A stretch of 64,000 nt of DNA from Sinimarinibacterium arenosum. Lineage in GTDB: Bacteria > Pseudomonadota > Gammaproteobacteria > Nevskiales > Nevskiaceae. Shown here one piece after another: positions 1 through 8,671 of the stretch. A model generated the notes under the pieces. That model worked only from the letters and a program-made list of their open reading frames with translations. It did not search any database and was not told where the DNA came from. Made by a program: the position numbers and the translations under genes. Numbering within the stretch: the first letter of the stretch is position 1; each line of letters starts with the position of its first letter. The DNA is taken from positions 310,001 through 374,000 of the forward strand of contig NZ_SUKF01000003.1 of assembly GCF_005047655.1 (NCBI RefSeq), written 5' to 3'.

Positions 1-79
1 TCAGCGGTGGCCGTGTCGAATCTGCTAGTTATCGAAAGCAGAGGGGGTCTGTCAACTGGGGCTACATTAAGAAGCTGCG

Positions 80-865
80 CTAACTCCAGTGCTCACCAAG
101 AATTTGTTCTAAAACCAGCTTGCTGCCGAAGTATGCCAGGACCAGGACAAGATAGCCTGTCAGCGTCCAGCGGATCGCGGCGCGGCCGCGCCATCCGTGG
201 CGCAGGCGCCCCCACAGCAGGACCCCAAAGATTAGCCAGGCGGTGATCGACAGGACGGTTTTGTGAGCCAGATGCTGAGCCATCCAGTCGCGGATGAACC
301 AGAGTCCCGACAGTAACGTCAGAGACAGCAGGACAAAACCAATGCCGATCAGCTGGAATAACAGGCGTTCCATCGTCTGCAGGGGCGGCAGGGCACGTGC
401 CATCGGTGTGACGCGGCGTCCGTGCAGCAGGCGATCCTGCACCGCCAGCAGTCCTGCTTGAACCGCAGCAAGCGTCAACAGGCCGGCCGACAGCAGGGAC
501 AGCACGATATGAGTCCGTGCCTTCCAGTCGACGCTTTCGATATTGCTGATCGGTGAGGGGAAGGCGCTGGCGATCATCGCTGCGAGGCCGGCGATGGGGT
601 AGATCGCGGCGCCCATCATTTTCAAGGGTTCACGGAAACACAGTGCCCACAGCAGCAGTGCGGACTGCCAGGTGAACAGCGAGATGGCTTCGTTGATCCC
701 GATCGTGACCGCGCCACCATGGAATACATGATGTCCGAGGGTCCAGCCGTGCAGGGCCAACGCCAGTGGCGGTAGCCAGTGGTCGAGCGCCTGGTAGGTA
801 TTGCGGCGTGCCACCAGGGCGGCCGCAACCAGGTAGATAATGAGAGCAATCGCACTGAATATCAT
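80..865 (-). CDS. ypjD: YpjD-like CcsA/HemX-family inner-membrane protein
   Basis: The 261-residue product is almost entirely hydrophobic, with about eight predicted membrane segments. It resembles the CcsA/YpjD cytochrome c assembly-like family; the exact role of YpjD proteins is unsettled. A HHVFHGG histidine cluster lies near residue 45. The gene sits close to ffh, as ypjD does in E. coli and many gammaproteobacteria, which supports the name, although here a phosphodiesterase gene lies between them. It is transcribed away from ffh. No convincing ribosome binding site precedes the ATG. Identification rests on family resemblance plus synteny. Confidence 0.75.
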   Translation of the reverse strand: MIFSAIALIIYLVAAALVARRNTYQALDHWLPPLALALHGWTLGHHVFHGGAVTIGINEAISLFTWQSALLLWALCFREPLKMMGAAIYPIAGLAAMIASAFPSPISNIESVDWKARTHIVLSLLSAGLLTLAAVQAGLLAVQDRLLHGRRVTPMARALPPLQTMERLLFQLIGIGFVLLSLTLLSGLWFIRDWMAQHLAHKTVLSITAWLIFGVLLWGRLRHGWRGRAAIRWTLTGYLVLVLAYFGSKLVLEQILGEHWS

Positions 866-961
866 GGGGGTCGCAGCATATCATTGGCGCTCGGTGGCGT
901 TGCCGGATTGCTGACGACGCTGTGCTAGCATGCGTAAAACGCGAATGAGGGCCCCTGGTGC

Positions 962-1732
962 ATGCGGATCAAGGTGCTCGGATGTAGTGGTGGCGTCGGG
1001 CCTGGACTTCGGACGACCAGCCTGCTGGTCGATGACGATTATCTGATCGATGCTGGCACGGGCGTCGGCGATCTTTCGCTTGCGCAGCAGCAGCGCATCA
1101 AGCGGGTATTCCTGACGCACAGCCACCTGGACCACATCTGTGGACTGGCGTTTATGGCAGACAACTTGTTTGGACTGATCGATCGGCCGCTGGAGGTCTA
1201 TGCCACCTCTGAAACGCTGGCAGCGATTCGCGAACACATCTTCAACTGGCAGATTTGGCCGGATTTTTCGATGCTTCCGGATGAAACCACGCCGTTGCTG
1301 AAGTGGTGCGAGCTGGGCGTCGGGCAGACTTTCGAGCTGGACGAGCAGCGACGTCTGACAGCGTTTCGTGTTTTGCACACGGTTCCGGCGGTGGGCTACG
1401 CCATCGAAGGGCGCCGAGGCATCTTTGCCTTCAGCGGCGACACCTACGCGGACGACCAGCTGTGGGCATTTCTCAACTCCCTGCCTCAACTCGACAAGCT
1501 GATCATCGAAATCGCGTTCCCGGACGAGCAGGCTGCGCTGGGGTACGCGTCCAAGCATTTCACGCCGTCACTGCTGGCGGCTGAGCTGCAGAAGCTGAAC
1601 CATCGACCGCGTTTGTACCTGACCCATGCCAAGCCGGGCTGCGAGGCGGTCATCGAGCGACAGTGCAAACAGGCCTTGCGGGGATGGGATTACGATCACC
1701 TTCGCCGCGGTGACACCATCAGTTTCGATTAA
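962..1732 (+). CDS. Metallo-beta-lactamase-fold hydrolase, probable class II cyclic-nucleotide phosphodiesterase
   Basis: The 256-residue protein has the metallo-beta-lactamase signature THSHLDH at residues 52-58, a later FSGDT near 157 and a TH near 221, which together make a two-metal site. The SKHFTPSLLAAEL segment and overall length fit the class II 3',5'-cyclic-nucleotide phosphodiesterase group, which would make it a cytoplasmic cAMP-degrading enzyme. The fold is secure but the substrate is inferred; other phosphodiesterases share the motifs. It is a single gene divergent from the ypjD-like gene, about 70 bases before ffh. Confidence 0.8.
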   Translation: MRIKVLGCSGGVGPGLRTTSLLVDDDYLIDAGTGVGDLSLAQQQRIKRVFLTHSHLDHICGLAFMADNLFGLIDRPLEVYATSETLAAIREHIFNWQIWPDFSMLPDETTPLLKWCELGVGQTFELDEQRRLTAFRVLHTVPAVGYAIEGRRGIFAFSGDTYADDQLWAFLNSLPQLDKLIIEIAFPDEQAALGYASKHFTPSLLAAELQKLNHRPRLYLTHAKPGCEAVIERQCKQALRGWDYDHLRRGDTISFD

Positions 1733-1770
1733 ATGCAGCGCTGAAACGGGCGGTTACAACGGCAGACCGC

Positions 1771-1776
1771 TACAAT
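1771..1776 (+). promoter_or_regulatory. Probable -10 element for ffh
   Basis: The hexamer TACAAT lies 28 bases before the chosen ffh ATG. The sequence 17 bases upstream is a poor -35. A similar CGCTACAAT context precedes rpsP, which suggests a recurrent promoter style in this genome. Confidence 0.5.
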
Positions 1777-1804
1777 CGGCGCCTTTCCATGTGTGTCGAA
1801 ATCC

Positions 1805-3169
1805 ATGTTTGAAAATCTCACAACGCGCCTTTCGCGGGTGCTCGACAGCATTCGGGGCCAGGGACGGCTGACCGAAGACCAGATTAACGCCGCCGCACGT
1901 GAGCTGCGTATGGCGTTGCTGGAAGCGGATGTTGCGCTACCTGTCGTCAAGGACTTCATCGAGCAGATCAAGCAGAAAGCGTTGGGTGTCGAGATCACCC
2001 AGTCGTTGACGCCTGGTCAGGAATTCCTGCGTCTGGTGCAGCGCCAGCTGACAGAGACCCTGGGTGGCAGTGCGGAACCGCTGAATCTGCGCCAGCAGCC
2101 GCCGGCGATCATTCTGATGGCGGGTCTGCAGGGTTCCGGCAAGACCACGACGACGGGCAAGCTCGCGCTGCTGCTGAAGGAGCGGGAAAAGAAAAAGGTA
2201 ATGGTTGTCTCCTGCGACGTCTATCGCCCGGCGGCAATCGAGCAGCTGCGAATCGTGTCCGGAAACGTCGGCGTGGACTTCTTTGGATCGGAGGTCGGGC
2301 AGGACCCCGTGTCCATCGCCAAGGCGGCTTTGGCCGAGGCCAAGAAGCAATATGCCGACGTGTTGATCGTTGACACCGCGGGCCGTACCACGGTCGATGC
2401 TGCGATGATGCAGGAGATTGCGGCACTGCATGAAGCATTGCAGCCGGTCGAGACGCTGTTCGTGGTCGACAGCATGACCGGTCAGGATGCAGCCAAGACT
2501 GCGCGTGCGTTTGCCGACGTGCTGCCGCTGACCGGCGTGATTCTGACCAAGGTCGACGGCGATGCCCGCGGTGGAGCGGCGTTGTCGGTGCGGCAGGTCA
2601 CCGGCAGGCCGATCAAGTTCATCGGCGTCGGTGAAAAGTCCGACAAGCTGGAAGTGTTCCATCCCGACCGCATCGCTACGCGGATTCTCGGCCAGGGTGA
2701 CATGCTTGGCCTGATCGAGGAGACCGCGCGCAAGGTTGATCAGGACAAGGCGCAGAAATTCGCCGAGAAGCTGAAAAAGACCAAGCGTTTCGATCTGGAG
2801 GATTTTCGCGAGCAGATGATGCAGGTGCAGAATATGGGCAGCATGGCCTCACTGCTCGAGAAGCTGCCCGGTGGCGCGCAGATGCAGGCGCAGTTGCAGA
2901 ACGTCAATGCCGACAAGCAGGTTCAGCGCACCATTGCGATCATCAATTCGATGACCCATCAGGAGCGCAAATTCCCGGATCTGATCAAGGCTTCGCGTAA
3001 ACGGCGCATCGCCGCCGGCAGCGGCGTTGAGGTTCAGGAAATCAATAAATTGATGCGTCAGTTCGAAACCACGCGCGACATGATGAAGAAGGTTGCCAGC
3101 GGAGGGATGGGCAAGTTGATGCGCGGTCTGGCTGGGCGTTTGCCGCCCGGCATGATGCCGAGGCGCTAG
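1805..3169 (+). CDS. ffh: Signal recognition particle GTPase Ffh
   Basis: This is the protein subunit of the SRP, which binds 4.5S RNA and targets nascent membrane proteins to FtsY. From the ATG at 1805 the product has 454 residues, matching E. coli Ffh (453). It begins MFENLTTRLS as family members do; an in-frame GTG at 1793 would add four atypical residues. An N-domain helical bundle comes first, then GTPase motifs GLQGSGKTT (about 106), DTAGR (about 190) and TKVDGDARGG (about 249). A methionine-rich M domain with PGGMGKLMR-type sequence ends the protein. The 4.5S RNA partner is also in this window at about 33.2 kb. Confidence 0.97.
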   Translation: MFENLTTRLSRVLDSIRGQGRLTEDQINAAARELRMALLEADVALPVVKDFIEQIKQKALGVEITQSLTPGQEFLRLVQRQLTETLGGSAEPLNLRQQPPAIILMAGLQGSGKTTTTGKLALLLKEREKKKVMVVSCDVYRPAAIEQLRIVSGNVGVDFFGSEVGQDPVSIAKAALAEAKKQYADVLIVDTAGRTTVDAAMMQEIAALHEALQPVETLFVVDSMTGQDAAKTARAFADVLPLTGVILTKVDGDARGGAALSVRQVTGRPIKFIGVGEKSDKLEVFHPDRIATRILGQGDMLGLIEETARKVDQDKAQKFAEKLKKTKRFDLEDFREQMMQVQNMGSMASLLEKLPGGAQMQAQLQNVNADKQVQRTIAIINSMTHQERKFPDLIKASRKRRIAAGSGVEVQEINKLMRQFETTRDMMKKVASGGMGKLMRGLAGRLPPGMMPRR

Positions 3170-3171
3170 GC

Positions 3172-3756
3172 ATGCGCCGCGTTTGGCGGGGGGCACTGCT
3201 GGGTGCGCTGCTATCCTCGGCCTGCGCGTCGGCGTTTGCCGTGGACCCCGGGGTAGTTGCGCCTGAGGCTGCGGGCATCGTGCTTAACGGTGTAGCTGAT
3301 CAGGCCAGAGTCAGTGCGCTGAAGGGGCGAGTGCTGGTGGTCGAGTTCTGGGCGTCCTGGTGCGGCCCCTGTGTGGAATCGATGCCGCGTCTGAATCAAT
3401 TGCGTACCGAGTTGCACGGCGCAGGCTATGCCGATCGCTTTGAAGTGCTGGCCGTCGGTCTCGATACCTCGGTCGATCGGGCGCGGCGGTTTCTGGATCT
3501 GCACCCGGTGGGTTTCCCGGTGGTGGTCGATACCATTGGTATTGCGTCGAGAAATTACGGGGTATGGCGGTTGCCGGCCACTTTCCTGGTCGCTCCGGAT
3601 GGGCATATCAACCAGATCTATCACGGTTATGGCCCCGAGTTCAGTGGTGACTTGCGAACGCGGGTGCTCGCGCTTTTACGTGCGGGACCGAATGCTGTTC
3701 AGAGCAAACCCGGGACCCTTCCGTTCGAATCTTCGCACGGCGCTGGAATTCCGTGA
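3172..3756 (+). CDS. TlpA-like periplasmic thiol-disulfide oxidoreductase
   Basis: The 194-residue protein has an N-terminal signal peptide (about residues 1-23, ending SAFA). It is followed by a thioredoxin fold with the redox motif WCGPC at about residues 63-67 and a cis-Pro segment WRLPATFLV near 135. This places it in the TlpA/ResA group of exported thiol reductases, which reduce disulfides or serve cytochrome c maturation. The ATG is two bases after the ffh stop, so it is probably cotranscribed with ffh. The specific substrate cannot be told from the sequence. Confidence 0.85.
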   Translation: MRRVWRGALLGALLSSACASAFAVDPGVVAPEAAGIVLNGVADQARVSALKGRVLVVEFWASWCGPCVESMPRLNQLRTELHGAGYADRFEVLAVGLDTSVDRARRFLDLHPVGFPVVVDTIGIASRNYGVWRLPATFLVAPDGHINQIYHGYGPEFSGDLRTRVLALLRAGPNAVQSKPGTLPFESSHGAGIP

Positions 3757-3771
3757 GGAAATCGCTACAAT
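3743..3771 (+). promoter_or_regulatory. Probable promoter of the rpsP operon
   Basis: TACAAT at 3766-3771 is a good -10. The CTGGAA 17 bases upstream is a weak -35. It lies at the end of the preceding thioredoxin gene and 52 bases before rpsP, and the following bases are GC-rich (CGCGGCC), as is common at growth-rate-controlled promoters. Confidence 0.5.
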
Positions 3772-3823
3772 ACGCGGCCTTTCAGCGGCCTGGCGCCGCT
3801 TTTGTCATTGGATAACGTCGAAG

Positions 3824-4075
3824 ATGGTCACAATTCGTTTGGCTCGTGCAGGTGCAAAGAAGCGCCCGTTCTATCATGTCGTGGCAACCGAGAAGTCCAG
3901 CCCGCGTGATGGCCGTTTCATTGAGCGCGTGGGATTCTATAACCCGCTTGCGCGCGGAAACGAGCAGAAGCTGGTACTGGATCTGGCTCGCGTGGACTAC
4001 TGGAAGCAGAACGGCGCGCAAGTGTCTGATCGCGTAGCGTTCCTGATCAAGGCCGCGCCGAAGCCGGCTGCCTGA
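3824..4075 (+). CDS. rpsP: 30S ribosomal protein S16
   Basis: The 83-residue product starts [17 protein letters not shown], the characteristic S16 N-terminus, and contains [13 protein letters not shown]16 is an early-binding protein of the 30S subunit that stabilises the 16S rRNA 5' domain. The ATG at 3824 gives the family length (E. coli S16 is 82 residues). The reading frame is open far upstream, but that extension overlaps the thioredoxin gene and is not coding. It is the first gene of the rpsP-rimM-trmD-rplS operon, with three bases separating it from rimM. Confidence 0.97.
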   Translation: MVTIRLARAGAKKRPFYHVVATEKSSPRDGRFIERVGFYNPLARGNEQKLVLDLARVDYWKQNGAQVSDRVAFLIKAAPKPAA

Positions 4076-4078
4076 TTC

Positions 4079-4603
4079 ATGGCGGCGACTCGGGTGACGC
4101 TGGGCCGCGTCGCCGGAGTGTACGGCGTGCGGGGGTGGCTGCGGGTGCATTCGCAGACGCGACCGGCAGAAAAGATTCTGGATTACCGGCGCTGGTGGAT
4201 TCTTCAGCACGGTGAGGCCTATCCGGCAGAAGTGCTGGAAGGGCATGCACAGGGTAGCGGGCTGGTCGCGCAGATCAGCGACGCACGTGGCGAAGCGATC
4301 ACCGATCGTGACGTGGCGGCCTCGCTACTTGGTGCGGAGATTCAGGTTGACCGCGCCGATTTGCCGCGGTTGCCGGATGGAGAGTTTTATTGGGTCGATC
4401 TGATCGGCCTGAAGGTTGAGAACGAGGCGGGCGTGCCCTTGGGGCAAGTTCGTGACGTTACAAGTAATGGCCCACAGGACATTCTGGTGGTCAAAGACGA
4501 TGCTGGTGGCGAACGCTTGATCCCGTTTGTGCGGCCACAAATCGTCAAGAATGTGGAGCTGGACGCCGGTCGCATCGTTTGCGACTGGGATCCGGAGTAC
4601 TGA
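4079..4603 (+). CDS. rimM: 16S rRNA processing protein RimM
   Basis: RimM is a chaperone for assembly of the 30S head and binds ribosomal protein S19. The 174-residue protein has the N-terminal RimM beta-barrel (LGRVAGVYGVRGWLRV, about residues 8-23) and a C-terminal PRC barrel beginning near FYWVDLIGLKV (about 102) with the LIPFV segment near 142. Its stop overlaps the trmD ATG, so trmD is translationally coupled. Order and spacing match the classical operon. Confidence 0.96.
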   Translation: MAATRVTLGRVAGVYGVRGWLRVHSQTRPAEKILDYRRWWILQHGEAYPAEVLEGHAQGSGLVAQISDARGEAITDRDVAASLLGAEIQVDRADLPRLPDGEFYWVDLIGLKVENEAGVPLGQVRDVTSNGPQDILVVKDDAGGERLIPFVRPQIVKNVELDAGRIVCDWDPEY

Positions 4604-5352
4604 TGCGGATAGAGGTGATCAGCCTGTTCCCGGAGCTGGTGGAGCAGGTGGCGCGGCATGGAATGCCGCGGATCGCCGCTGAATCCGGGCAGCTGACGTT
4701 GTCGACGCGCAATCCGCGCGACTACAGCGTCAACCGCTGGCGACGTGTCGATGACCGGCCGTACGGCGGTGGGCCGGGCATGGTGATGGAGGCCGAGCCG
4801 CTGAGTGCGGCGGTGGCGGCATCGAAGCAGGCACTTGGCGTGGCGCGGGTTGTGGCATTGTCGCCGCAGGGTGAGCGCTTCGATCAGGCTTGGGCTCAAC
4901 GATTGAGCGCGGAGCAGAATCTGATTCTGCTCTGTGGGCGTTACGAGGGGCTGGACGAGCGCTTCGTGGCGGCAGAAGTGGATTTGGAGTTGTCGCTGGG
5001 CGATTTTGTGTTGTCCGGTGGCGAACTGGCAGCAATGGTGGTGATCGATGCGATTGCTCGCCTGCTGCCAGGGGTGCTGGGACATGCAGAGTCTGCGGTG
5101 AACGATTCGTTCTCGGCAGGTTTGCTGGACCATCCGCACTACACGCGGCCAGAGTTGTGGCGCGGAGGCGGAGTGCCCGAGGTGCTGCTGAGTGGCGACC
5201 ATGCGCGCATTACGCGCTGGCGTTTGAAGCAGGCGCTGGGTCAGACGTGGTTGAAGCGGCCCGATTTGCTGGAGCAGATTGGGCTCGATGATGACAAGAG
5301 AGTGCTGTTGGCGGAATTCATCCGTGAGCAGCGAGTAGACGAGCAAAGGTGA
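4603..5352 (+). CDS. trmD: tRNA (guanine-N1)-methyltransferase TrmD
   Basis: TrmD methylates G37 of tRNAs that read codons starting with C and of some proline tRNAs, which prevents +1 frameshifting. The 249-residue SPOUT-class protein starts [12 protein letters not shown] and has the [10 protein letters not shown] motif (about residues 58-67), [12 protein letters not shown] (about 109-120) and the knot segment [13 protein letters not shown] (about 131-143). The ATG at 4603 overlaps the rimM TGA; an in-frame GTG eight codons upstream lies inside rimM and lacks family support. Confidence 0.97.
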   Translation: MRIEVISLFPELVEQVARHGMPRIAAESGQLTLSTRNPRDYSVNRWRRVDDRPYGGGPGMVMEAEPLSAAVAASKQALGVARVVALSPQGERFDQAWAQRLSAEQNLILLCGRYEGLDERFVAAEVDLELSLGDFVLSGGELAAMVVIDAIARLLPGVLGHAESAVNDSFSAGLLDHPHYTRPELWRGGGVPEVLLSGDHARITRWRLKQALGQTWLKRPDLLEQIGLDDDKRVLLAEFIREQRVDEQR

Positions 5353-5357
5353 GCACG

Positions 5358-5711
5358 ATGCGCACGAACAAGATCATTGCCGCGATCGAAGCGGAACAGA
5401 TGAACAAAGAGGTGCCGAAGTTTGGCGCTGGCGATACGGTCGAGGTCAAGGTCAAGGTTCGCGAAGGCGACCGTGAGCGCCTGCAGGCATTCGAGGGCAT
5501 CGTGATTGCCAAGCGCAATCGCGGCATGCATTCGGCGTTCACCGTGCGCAAGATGTCGCACGGTGAAGGGGTCGAGCGTGTGTTCCAGACCTACAGCCCG
5601 CAGGTTGCCGAGATCAAGGTCAAGCGTCGCGGTGACGTGCGTCGGGCCAAGCTTTACTTCCTGCGCGGTCTCTCGGGCAAGAAGGCCCGCATCGCAGAAA
5701 AACTCGACTAA
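5358..5711 (+). CDS. rplS: 50S ribosomal protein L19
   Basis: L19 lies at the 30S-50S interface. The 117-residue product contains [32 protein letters not shown] and the C-terminal [18 protein letters not shown], all typical of the family. An AAAGG sequence at 5345-5349 with eight bases of spacing favours the ATG at 5358 over the in-frame GTG at 5349. It is the last gene of the operon and is followed by two hairpins. Confidence 0.97.
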   Translation: MRTNKIIAAIEAEQMNKEVPKFGAGDTVEVKVKVREGDRERLQAFEGIVIAKRNRGMHSAFTVRKMSHGEGVERVFQTYSPQVAEIKVKRRGDVRRAKLYFLRGLSGKKARIAEKLD

Positions 5712-5717
5712 TCAGTG

Positions 5718-5740
5718 TGCTCGAGCGAAAAGCTCGAGCA
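5718..5740 (+). other. Perfect inverted repeat after rplS
   Basis: Arms TGCTCGAGC and GCTCGAGCA (9 bp, perfect) flank a GAAAA loop, seven bases after the rplS stop. No T-run follows, so it is not a standard intrinsic terminator by itself. It may protect the 3' end of the mRNA or act with the next hairpin. Confidence 0.6.
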
Positions 5741-5750
5741 TATTCGAGTC

Positions 5751-5784
5751 AAATCCCGCAACTCCTTTGAGTTGCGGGATTTTT
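5751..5784 (+). terminator. Intrinsic terminator of the rpsP-rplS operon
   Basis: A 14-bp perfect stem (AAATCCCGCAACTC / GAGTTGCGGGATTT) with a CTTT loop runs straight into a T-run. It is a textbook Rho-independent terminator 40 bases after rplS. Confidence 0.93.
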
Positions 5785-5801
5785 GTTGTCTGCGATTTTA
5801 T

Positions 5802-5830
5802 GTGACATCGAATTGATATCACTTTAGTAT
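5802..5830 (+). promoter_or_regulatory. Sigma-70-type promoter of the SPFH-RHH unit
   Basis: GTGACA (5802-5807, five of six matches to TTGACA), 17 bases, then TAGTAT (5825-5830). It lies after the rplS terminator and 39 bases before the SPFH gene, so the pair has its own promoter. Confidence 0.7.
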
Positions 5831-5869
5831 TTCTCGCATCGTCGCCATTCCTTTCAGACGGGGAGCGCC

Positions 5870-6724
5870 ATGATTAGAGAAACCGAACGTCGTACGGCAA
5901 ATGGGCTGCTGGCACTGGCTGTCATGTTGCTGGCGCACCTCATTGGCGTGGTCATGCTGATCGGGCCGGCCAAATTTCTCGGCATCACGATCAATGTGCT
6001 GGCAGGTTTCTGCTGGATTGGCCTGTTCATGGTGCAGCCAAATCAAGCCAAGGTACTGCAGCTGTTTGGCGATTACGTCGGTACCGTCAGGACGCCCGGG
6101 TTGCGTTGGGCCAACCCTTTCCTAAGCAAGAAGCCGGTGTCGTTACGGATCCGCAATTTCGATAGCGACAAACTGAAGGTCAACGATCTGCACGGTAGTC
6201 CGATCGAGATTGGTGCGGTCATCGTCTGGCAAGTCGTTGATACCGCGGAAGCGGTGTTCGAGGTCGACGACTACGAACATTTCGTCAAGATCCAGGCTGA
6301 GTCGGCGCTGCGAGGTCTGGCGACGCGCTATCCCTACGATCTGGATGACGATGACAGGTCTTCACTGGCATTGCGCAGCCATGCCGATGCTGTCGCCCAA
6401 CAGCTCGCGAGTGACGTCCAGGAGCGTTTGTCAAAAGCCGGGGTGCATGTGATTGAAGCGCGCATCAGTCACTTGGCGTACGCAGCGGAGATCGCCGGAG
6501 CGATGCTGCAGCGCCAGCAGGCAGCGGCCATCATTTCGGCGCGTCGGCGTATCGTCGATGGTGCCGTCGGAATGGTTGAGATGGCGCTCAATGAACTGGC
6601 GCAGAAGCAGGTCGTGAACCTGGATGAAGAACGTCGCGCGGCGATGGTGAGCAATCTGCTGGTGGTGTTGTGCAGCGATCGCGCAGTGACACCGGTGGTC
6701 AACACCGGCACCCTGTACAGCTAG
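5870..6724 (+). CDS. SPFH/Band 7 domain membrane protein
   Basis: The 284-residue protein has two N-terminal membrane segments (about residues 12-32 and 37-54) followed by a Band 7/SPFH domain (about 55-235) with [23 protein letters not shown] and [23 protein letters not shown] proteins (stomatin, prohibitin, flotillin) oligomerise at membranes and often guide proteases or form microdomains. A GGGAG ribosome binding site precedes the ATG. The next gene, 12 bases downstream, encodes a small ribbon-helix-helix protein, and the two look like one transcript. There is no adjacent NfeD-type protease. The specific role is unknown. Confidence 0.85.
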   Translation: MIRETERRTANGLLALAVMLLAHLIGVVMLIGPAKFLGITINVLAGFCWIGLFMVQPNQAKVLQLFGDYVGTVRTPGLRWANPFLSKKPVSLRIRNFDSDKLKVNDLHGSPIEIGAVIVWQVVDTAEAVFEVDDYEHFVKIQAESALRGLATRYPYDLDDDDRSSLALRSHADAVAQQLASDVQERLSKAGVHVIEARISHLAYAAEIAGAMLQRQQAAAIISARRRIVDGAVGMVEMALNELAQKQVVNLDEERRAAMVSNLLVVLCSDRAVTPVVNTGTLYS

Positions 6725-6736
6725 CAAATCCCCGCC

Positions 6737-6940
6737 ATGGCTGAGCGCAAAGCGTTCGCGCTGCGATTGCGTGCCGACGTGTTCAACGCGCTGCGGCGCT
6801 GGGCCGATGACGACATGCGCAGCGTCAACGCTCAGATTGAATTTTTGTTGCGTGACGCCTTGCTGCGGAAAGGGCGTCTGCCTGCGCCCGATGGTAATCG
6901 TCCCATCGCGGACGAAACCTCCGGCGACGCTAACGCCTGA
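6737..6940 (+). CDS. Small Arc/HicB-like ribbon-helix-helix protein
   Basis: The 67-residue product has the pattern of an Arc-type ribbon-helix-helix: a strand (FALRLRADVFNAL), a helix (RRWADDDMRSVNAQ) and a second helix (IEFLLRDALL), followed by a disordered tail. Such proteins bind DNA as dimers and often act as repressors or antitoxins. It lies 12 bases after the SPFH gene and no toxin-like gene is present, so a regulator of, or adaptor for, the SPFH protein is more likely than an antitoxin. That is inference. Confidence 0.75.
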   Translation: MAERKAFALRLRADVFNALRRWADDDMRSVNAQIEFLLRDALLRKGRLPAPDGNRPIADETSGDANA

Positions 6941-6998
6941 TGGTGTGCTGGGCGATTATTGAATCGTGCTTTACAGCGGATGCATTGCGGCGTACGGT

Positions 6999-7023
6999 AA
7001 ACAAACGTTTGAATCGGTTGTTT
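6999..7023 (+). promoter_or_regulatory. Candidate operator for the TetR-family regulator
   Basis: An imperfect inverted repeat, AAACAAACG - 7 bases - CGGTTGTTT (8 of 9 pairs), ends five bases before the regulator's GTG start. It includes the perfect 10-base palindrome CAAACGTTTG at 7002-7011. TetR proteins commonly bind such repeats in front of their own gene. The binding assignment is inferred from position. Confidence 0.5.
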
Positions 7024-7028
7024 GAATT

Positions 7029-7688
7029 GTGGCTGACAGTCGCGATGAAACAGATCGTTCCGGAGACGCGACAGCCGAGGCAGTCCTAGCGGCCGCCACG
7101 GAAGAGTTCGCCGCGCGCGGATTTCATCTGACGCGGGTGCGGGACATTGCGACGCGAGCCGGAGCCAACGTTGCGGCGATCAGCTACCACTTCGGAGGCA
7201 AGCAGGAACTCTATCTGGAGGTCCTGAGACGCCAGGCGAGGGCGCGGATTCGGCGCTATCCGATTCCATCGCCCGATGCAGCCACGCCTGACATTGCGCT
7301 GAGATTTGCGATCACGGCCATTCTGAGCCGGTTTCTGGCTGACGATGACAGTGCGGTCGTCCCCAAGCTGTTTGTCCGCGAACTGGGCGCTCCGACGCCC
7401 GCGCTGAGGACAATGATCGAGGATGTGATTCGGCCGCAGTTTTCTGCGCTCAGTGCGATCGTTGCGCAACTGCTCGGCCCCGACGCTGGTCCGGAGCTGG
7501 TTCAACGCTCAGCATTCAGCATCGTCAGTCAGTGCATCTTCTATTTGTTCGCACGCCCGATCGTCGAAGTGTTGTCTCCGCAGACCCTGGATGGCGATGC
7601 GGTGGAACGCTTGGCGTTGCACATCGCCCGATTTTCCCTCGGGGGTCTGGGTGCGCTGCGACAGCAGCTTGAGGAGAAAGACGCATGA
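7029..7688 (+). CDS. TetR/AcrR-family repressor, CecR-like
   Basis: The 219-residue protein has an N-terminal TetR helix-turn-helix (about residues 17-63), including ARGFHLTRVRDIATRAGANVAAISYHFGGKQELY. A C-terminal region resembles the CerR-type ligand domain of E. coli CecR (YbiH). It is the first gene of an operon with a HlyD protein, an ABC ATPase and an ABC-2 permease, the same order as cecR-ybhG-ybhF-ybhS. The GTG start has no clear Shine-Dalgarno sequence and lies just after the putative operator; no better start exists in frame. Its stop overlaps the next ATG. Confidence 0.85.
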   Translation: MADSRDETDRSGDATAEAVLAAATEEFAARGFHLTRVRDIATRAGANVAAISYHFGGKQELYLEVLRRQARARIRRYPIPSPDAATPDIALRFAITAILSRFLADDDSAVVPKLFVRELGAPTPALRTMIEDVIRPQFSALSAIVAQLLGPDAGPELVQRSAFSIVSQCIFYLFARPIVEVLSPQTLDGDAVERLALHIARFSLGGLGALRQQLEEKDA

Positions 7689-8671
7689 GTTCTGATTCGA
7701 AGCGGTCGCAGTCTCAGGTCTTGATGTCGATCATTAGTCTGGTAATGACGGCCATTGCTGTCAGTGCCTGCTCGGCCGATGTTTCGCCGAGCGTTCAGGG
7801 ATATGTCGAGGGTGAGTCACTGCGCATGGGGCCTGGTCGTGCCGGCCGGCTGGATGCGATTGATGTCACGCGCGGGACGGAGGTCGCAGCAGGGCAGCGC
7901 CTGTTCGCAGTCGACGCCGCTTCCGAGCAGGCTGCGTTACAGCAGGCCGAGGCGAATCTGTCAGCGGCAAAGGCGCGGTTGCAGGATCTGAGCAAAGGCA
8001 AACGCGAGTCGGAGGTGGCAACGATTCGCGAGCAGCTGGCGCAGGCCACGGCGCAATTACAGCTCAGTACTCTTCAGTTGCGTCGGATCGAGACTTTGTT
8101 CCAGCGCGATGCGGTTAGCGCCGACGAGCGTGATCAAGCGCGAGCGCAGAAGGAGCGGGACGGTGCGAGGGTGCGCGAGCTGCAGGCGACGATCCTGACT
8201 GCCGAGCTGGCCGGGCGCGAAGACGCTCTGCAGGCGGCCGCTGACGAGGTGCGGGTTGCGGCTGCGGCGGTCGAGCAGGCGCAGTGGAATCTGGATCAGA
8301 AGTCCGTCTCCGCGCCGGCGGCCGGAGTCATTGAGGATGTGTATTACCGTGTTGGCGAGTGGGTCGGCGCGGGCGCGCCGGTTGTTGCCGTCCTGCCCCC
8401 ACAAAACAGGATCCTGCGCTTCTTTGTCGATGAGCGCCGTCTCGGCGCGTTGAAGATCGGACAGCAGGTCAAGGTTCACTGTGATGGCTGCGGCGACGCC
8501 GTGACGGCGACAATTCAATTCATCGCATCCTCTGCTGAATTCACGCCTCCGGTGATCTACTCGCGCGAGCAGCGTGCGCGTCTGGTTTTCCGGGTTGAAG
8601 CCACGCCGACGGCGGACGCCGCAACGCGCCTGCATCCGGGGCAGCCAGTCGACATCGAGTTGGGCGTGTGA
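7685..8671 (+). CDS. HlyD-family periplasmic adaptor, YbhG-like
   Basis: The 328-residue protein is a membrane-fusion adaptor linking an inner-membrane ABC exporter to an outer-membrane channel. The N-terminus is hydrophobic and ends in a possible lipobox (AVSAC, about residues 25-29). It continues with a lipoyl/barrel segment, a long Ala/Gln/Glu-rich coiled coil (about 80-200) and a second barrel half (SVSAPAAGVIEDVYYRVGEWV, about 204-224). It overlaps both neighbours by four bases (ATGA, GTGA), so the operon is tightly coupled. The substrate is unknown; E. coli YbhG/CecR systems respond to drugs such as cefoperazone and chloramphenicol. Confidence 0.87.
   Translation: MSSDSKRSQSQVLMSIISLVMTAIAVSACSADVSPSVQGYVEGESLRMGPGRAGRLDAIDVTRGTEVAAGQRLFAVDAASEQAALQQAEANLSAAKARLQDLSKGKRESEVATIREQLAQATAQLQLSTLQLRRIETLFQRDAVSADERDQARAQKERDGARVRELQATILTAELAGREDALQAAADEVRVAAAAVEQAQWNLDQKSVSAPAAGVIEDVYYRVGEWVGAGAPVVAVLPPQNRILRFFVDERRLGALKIGQQVKVHCDGCGDAVTATIQFIASSAEFTPPVIYSREQRARLVFRVEATPTADAATRLHPGQPVDIELGV

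Noticed and set aside
1..79. Possible gene at the left edge of the window
   Set aside because: Too short to support any call; it only holds the region downstream of the ypjD-like gene.
6737..6940. Toxin-antitoxin module built on the ribbon-helix-helix protein
   Set aside because: The partner gene is a full-length SPFH membrane protein rather than a small toxin, and no other toxin-like frame is adjacent.
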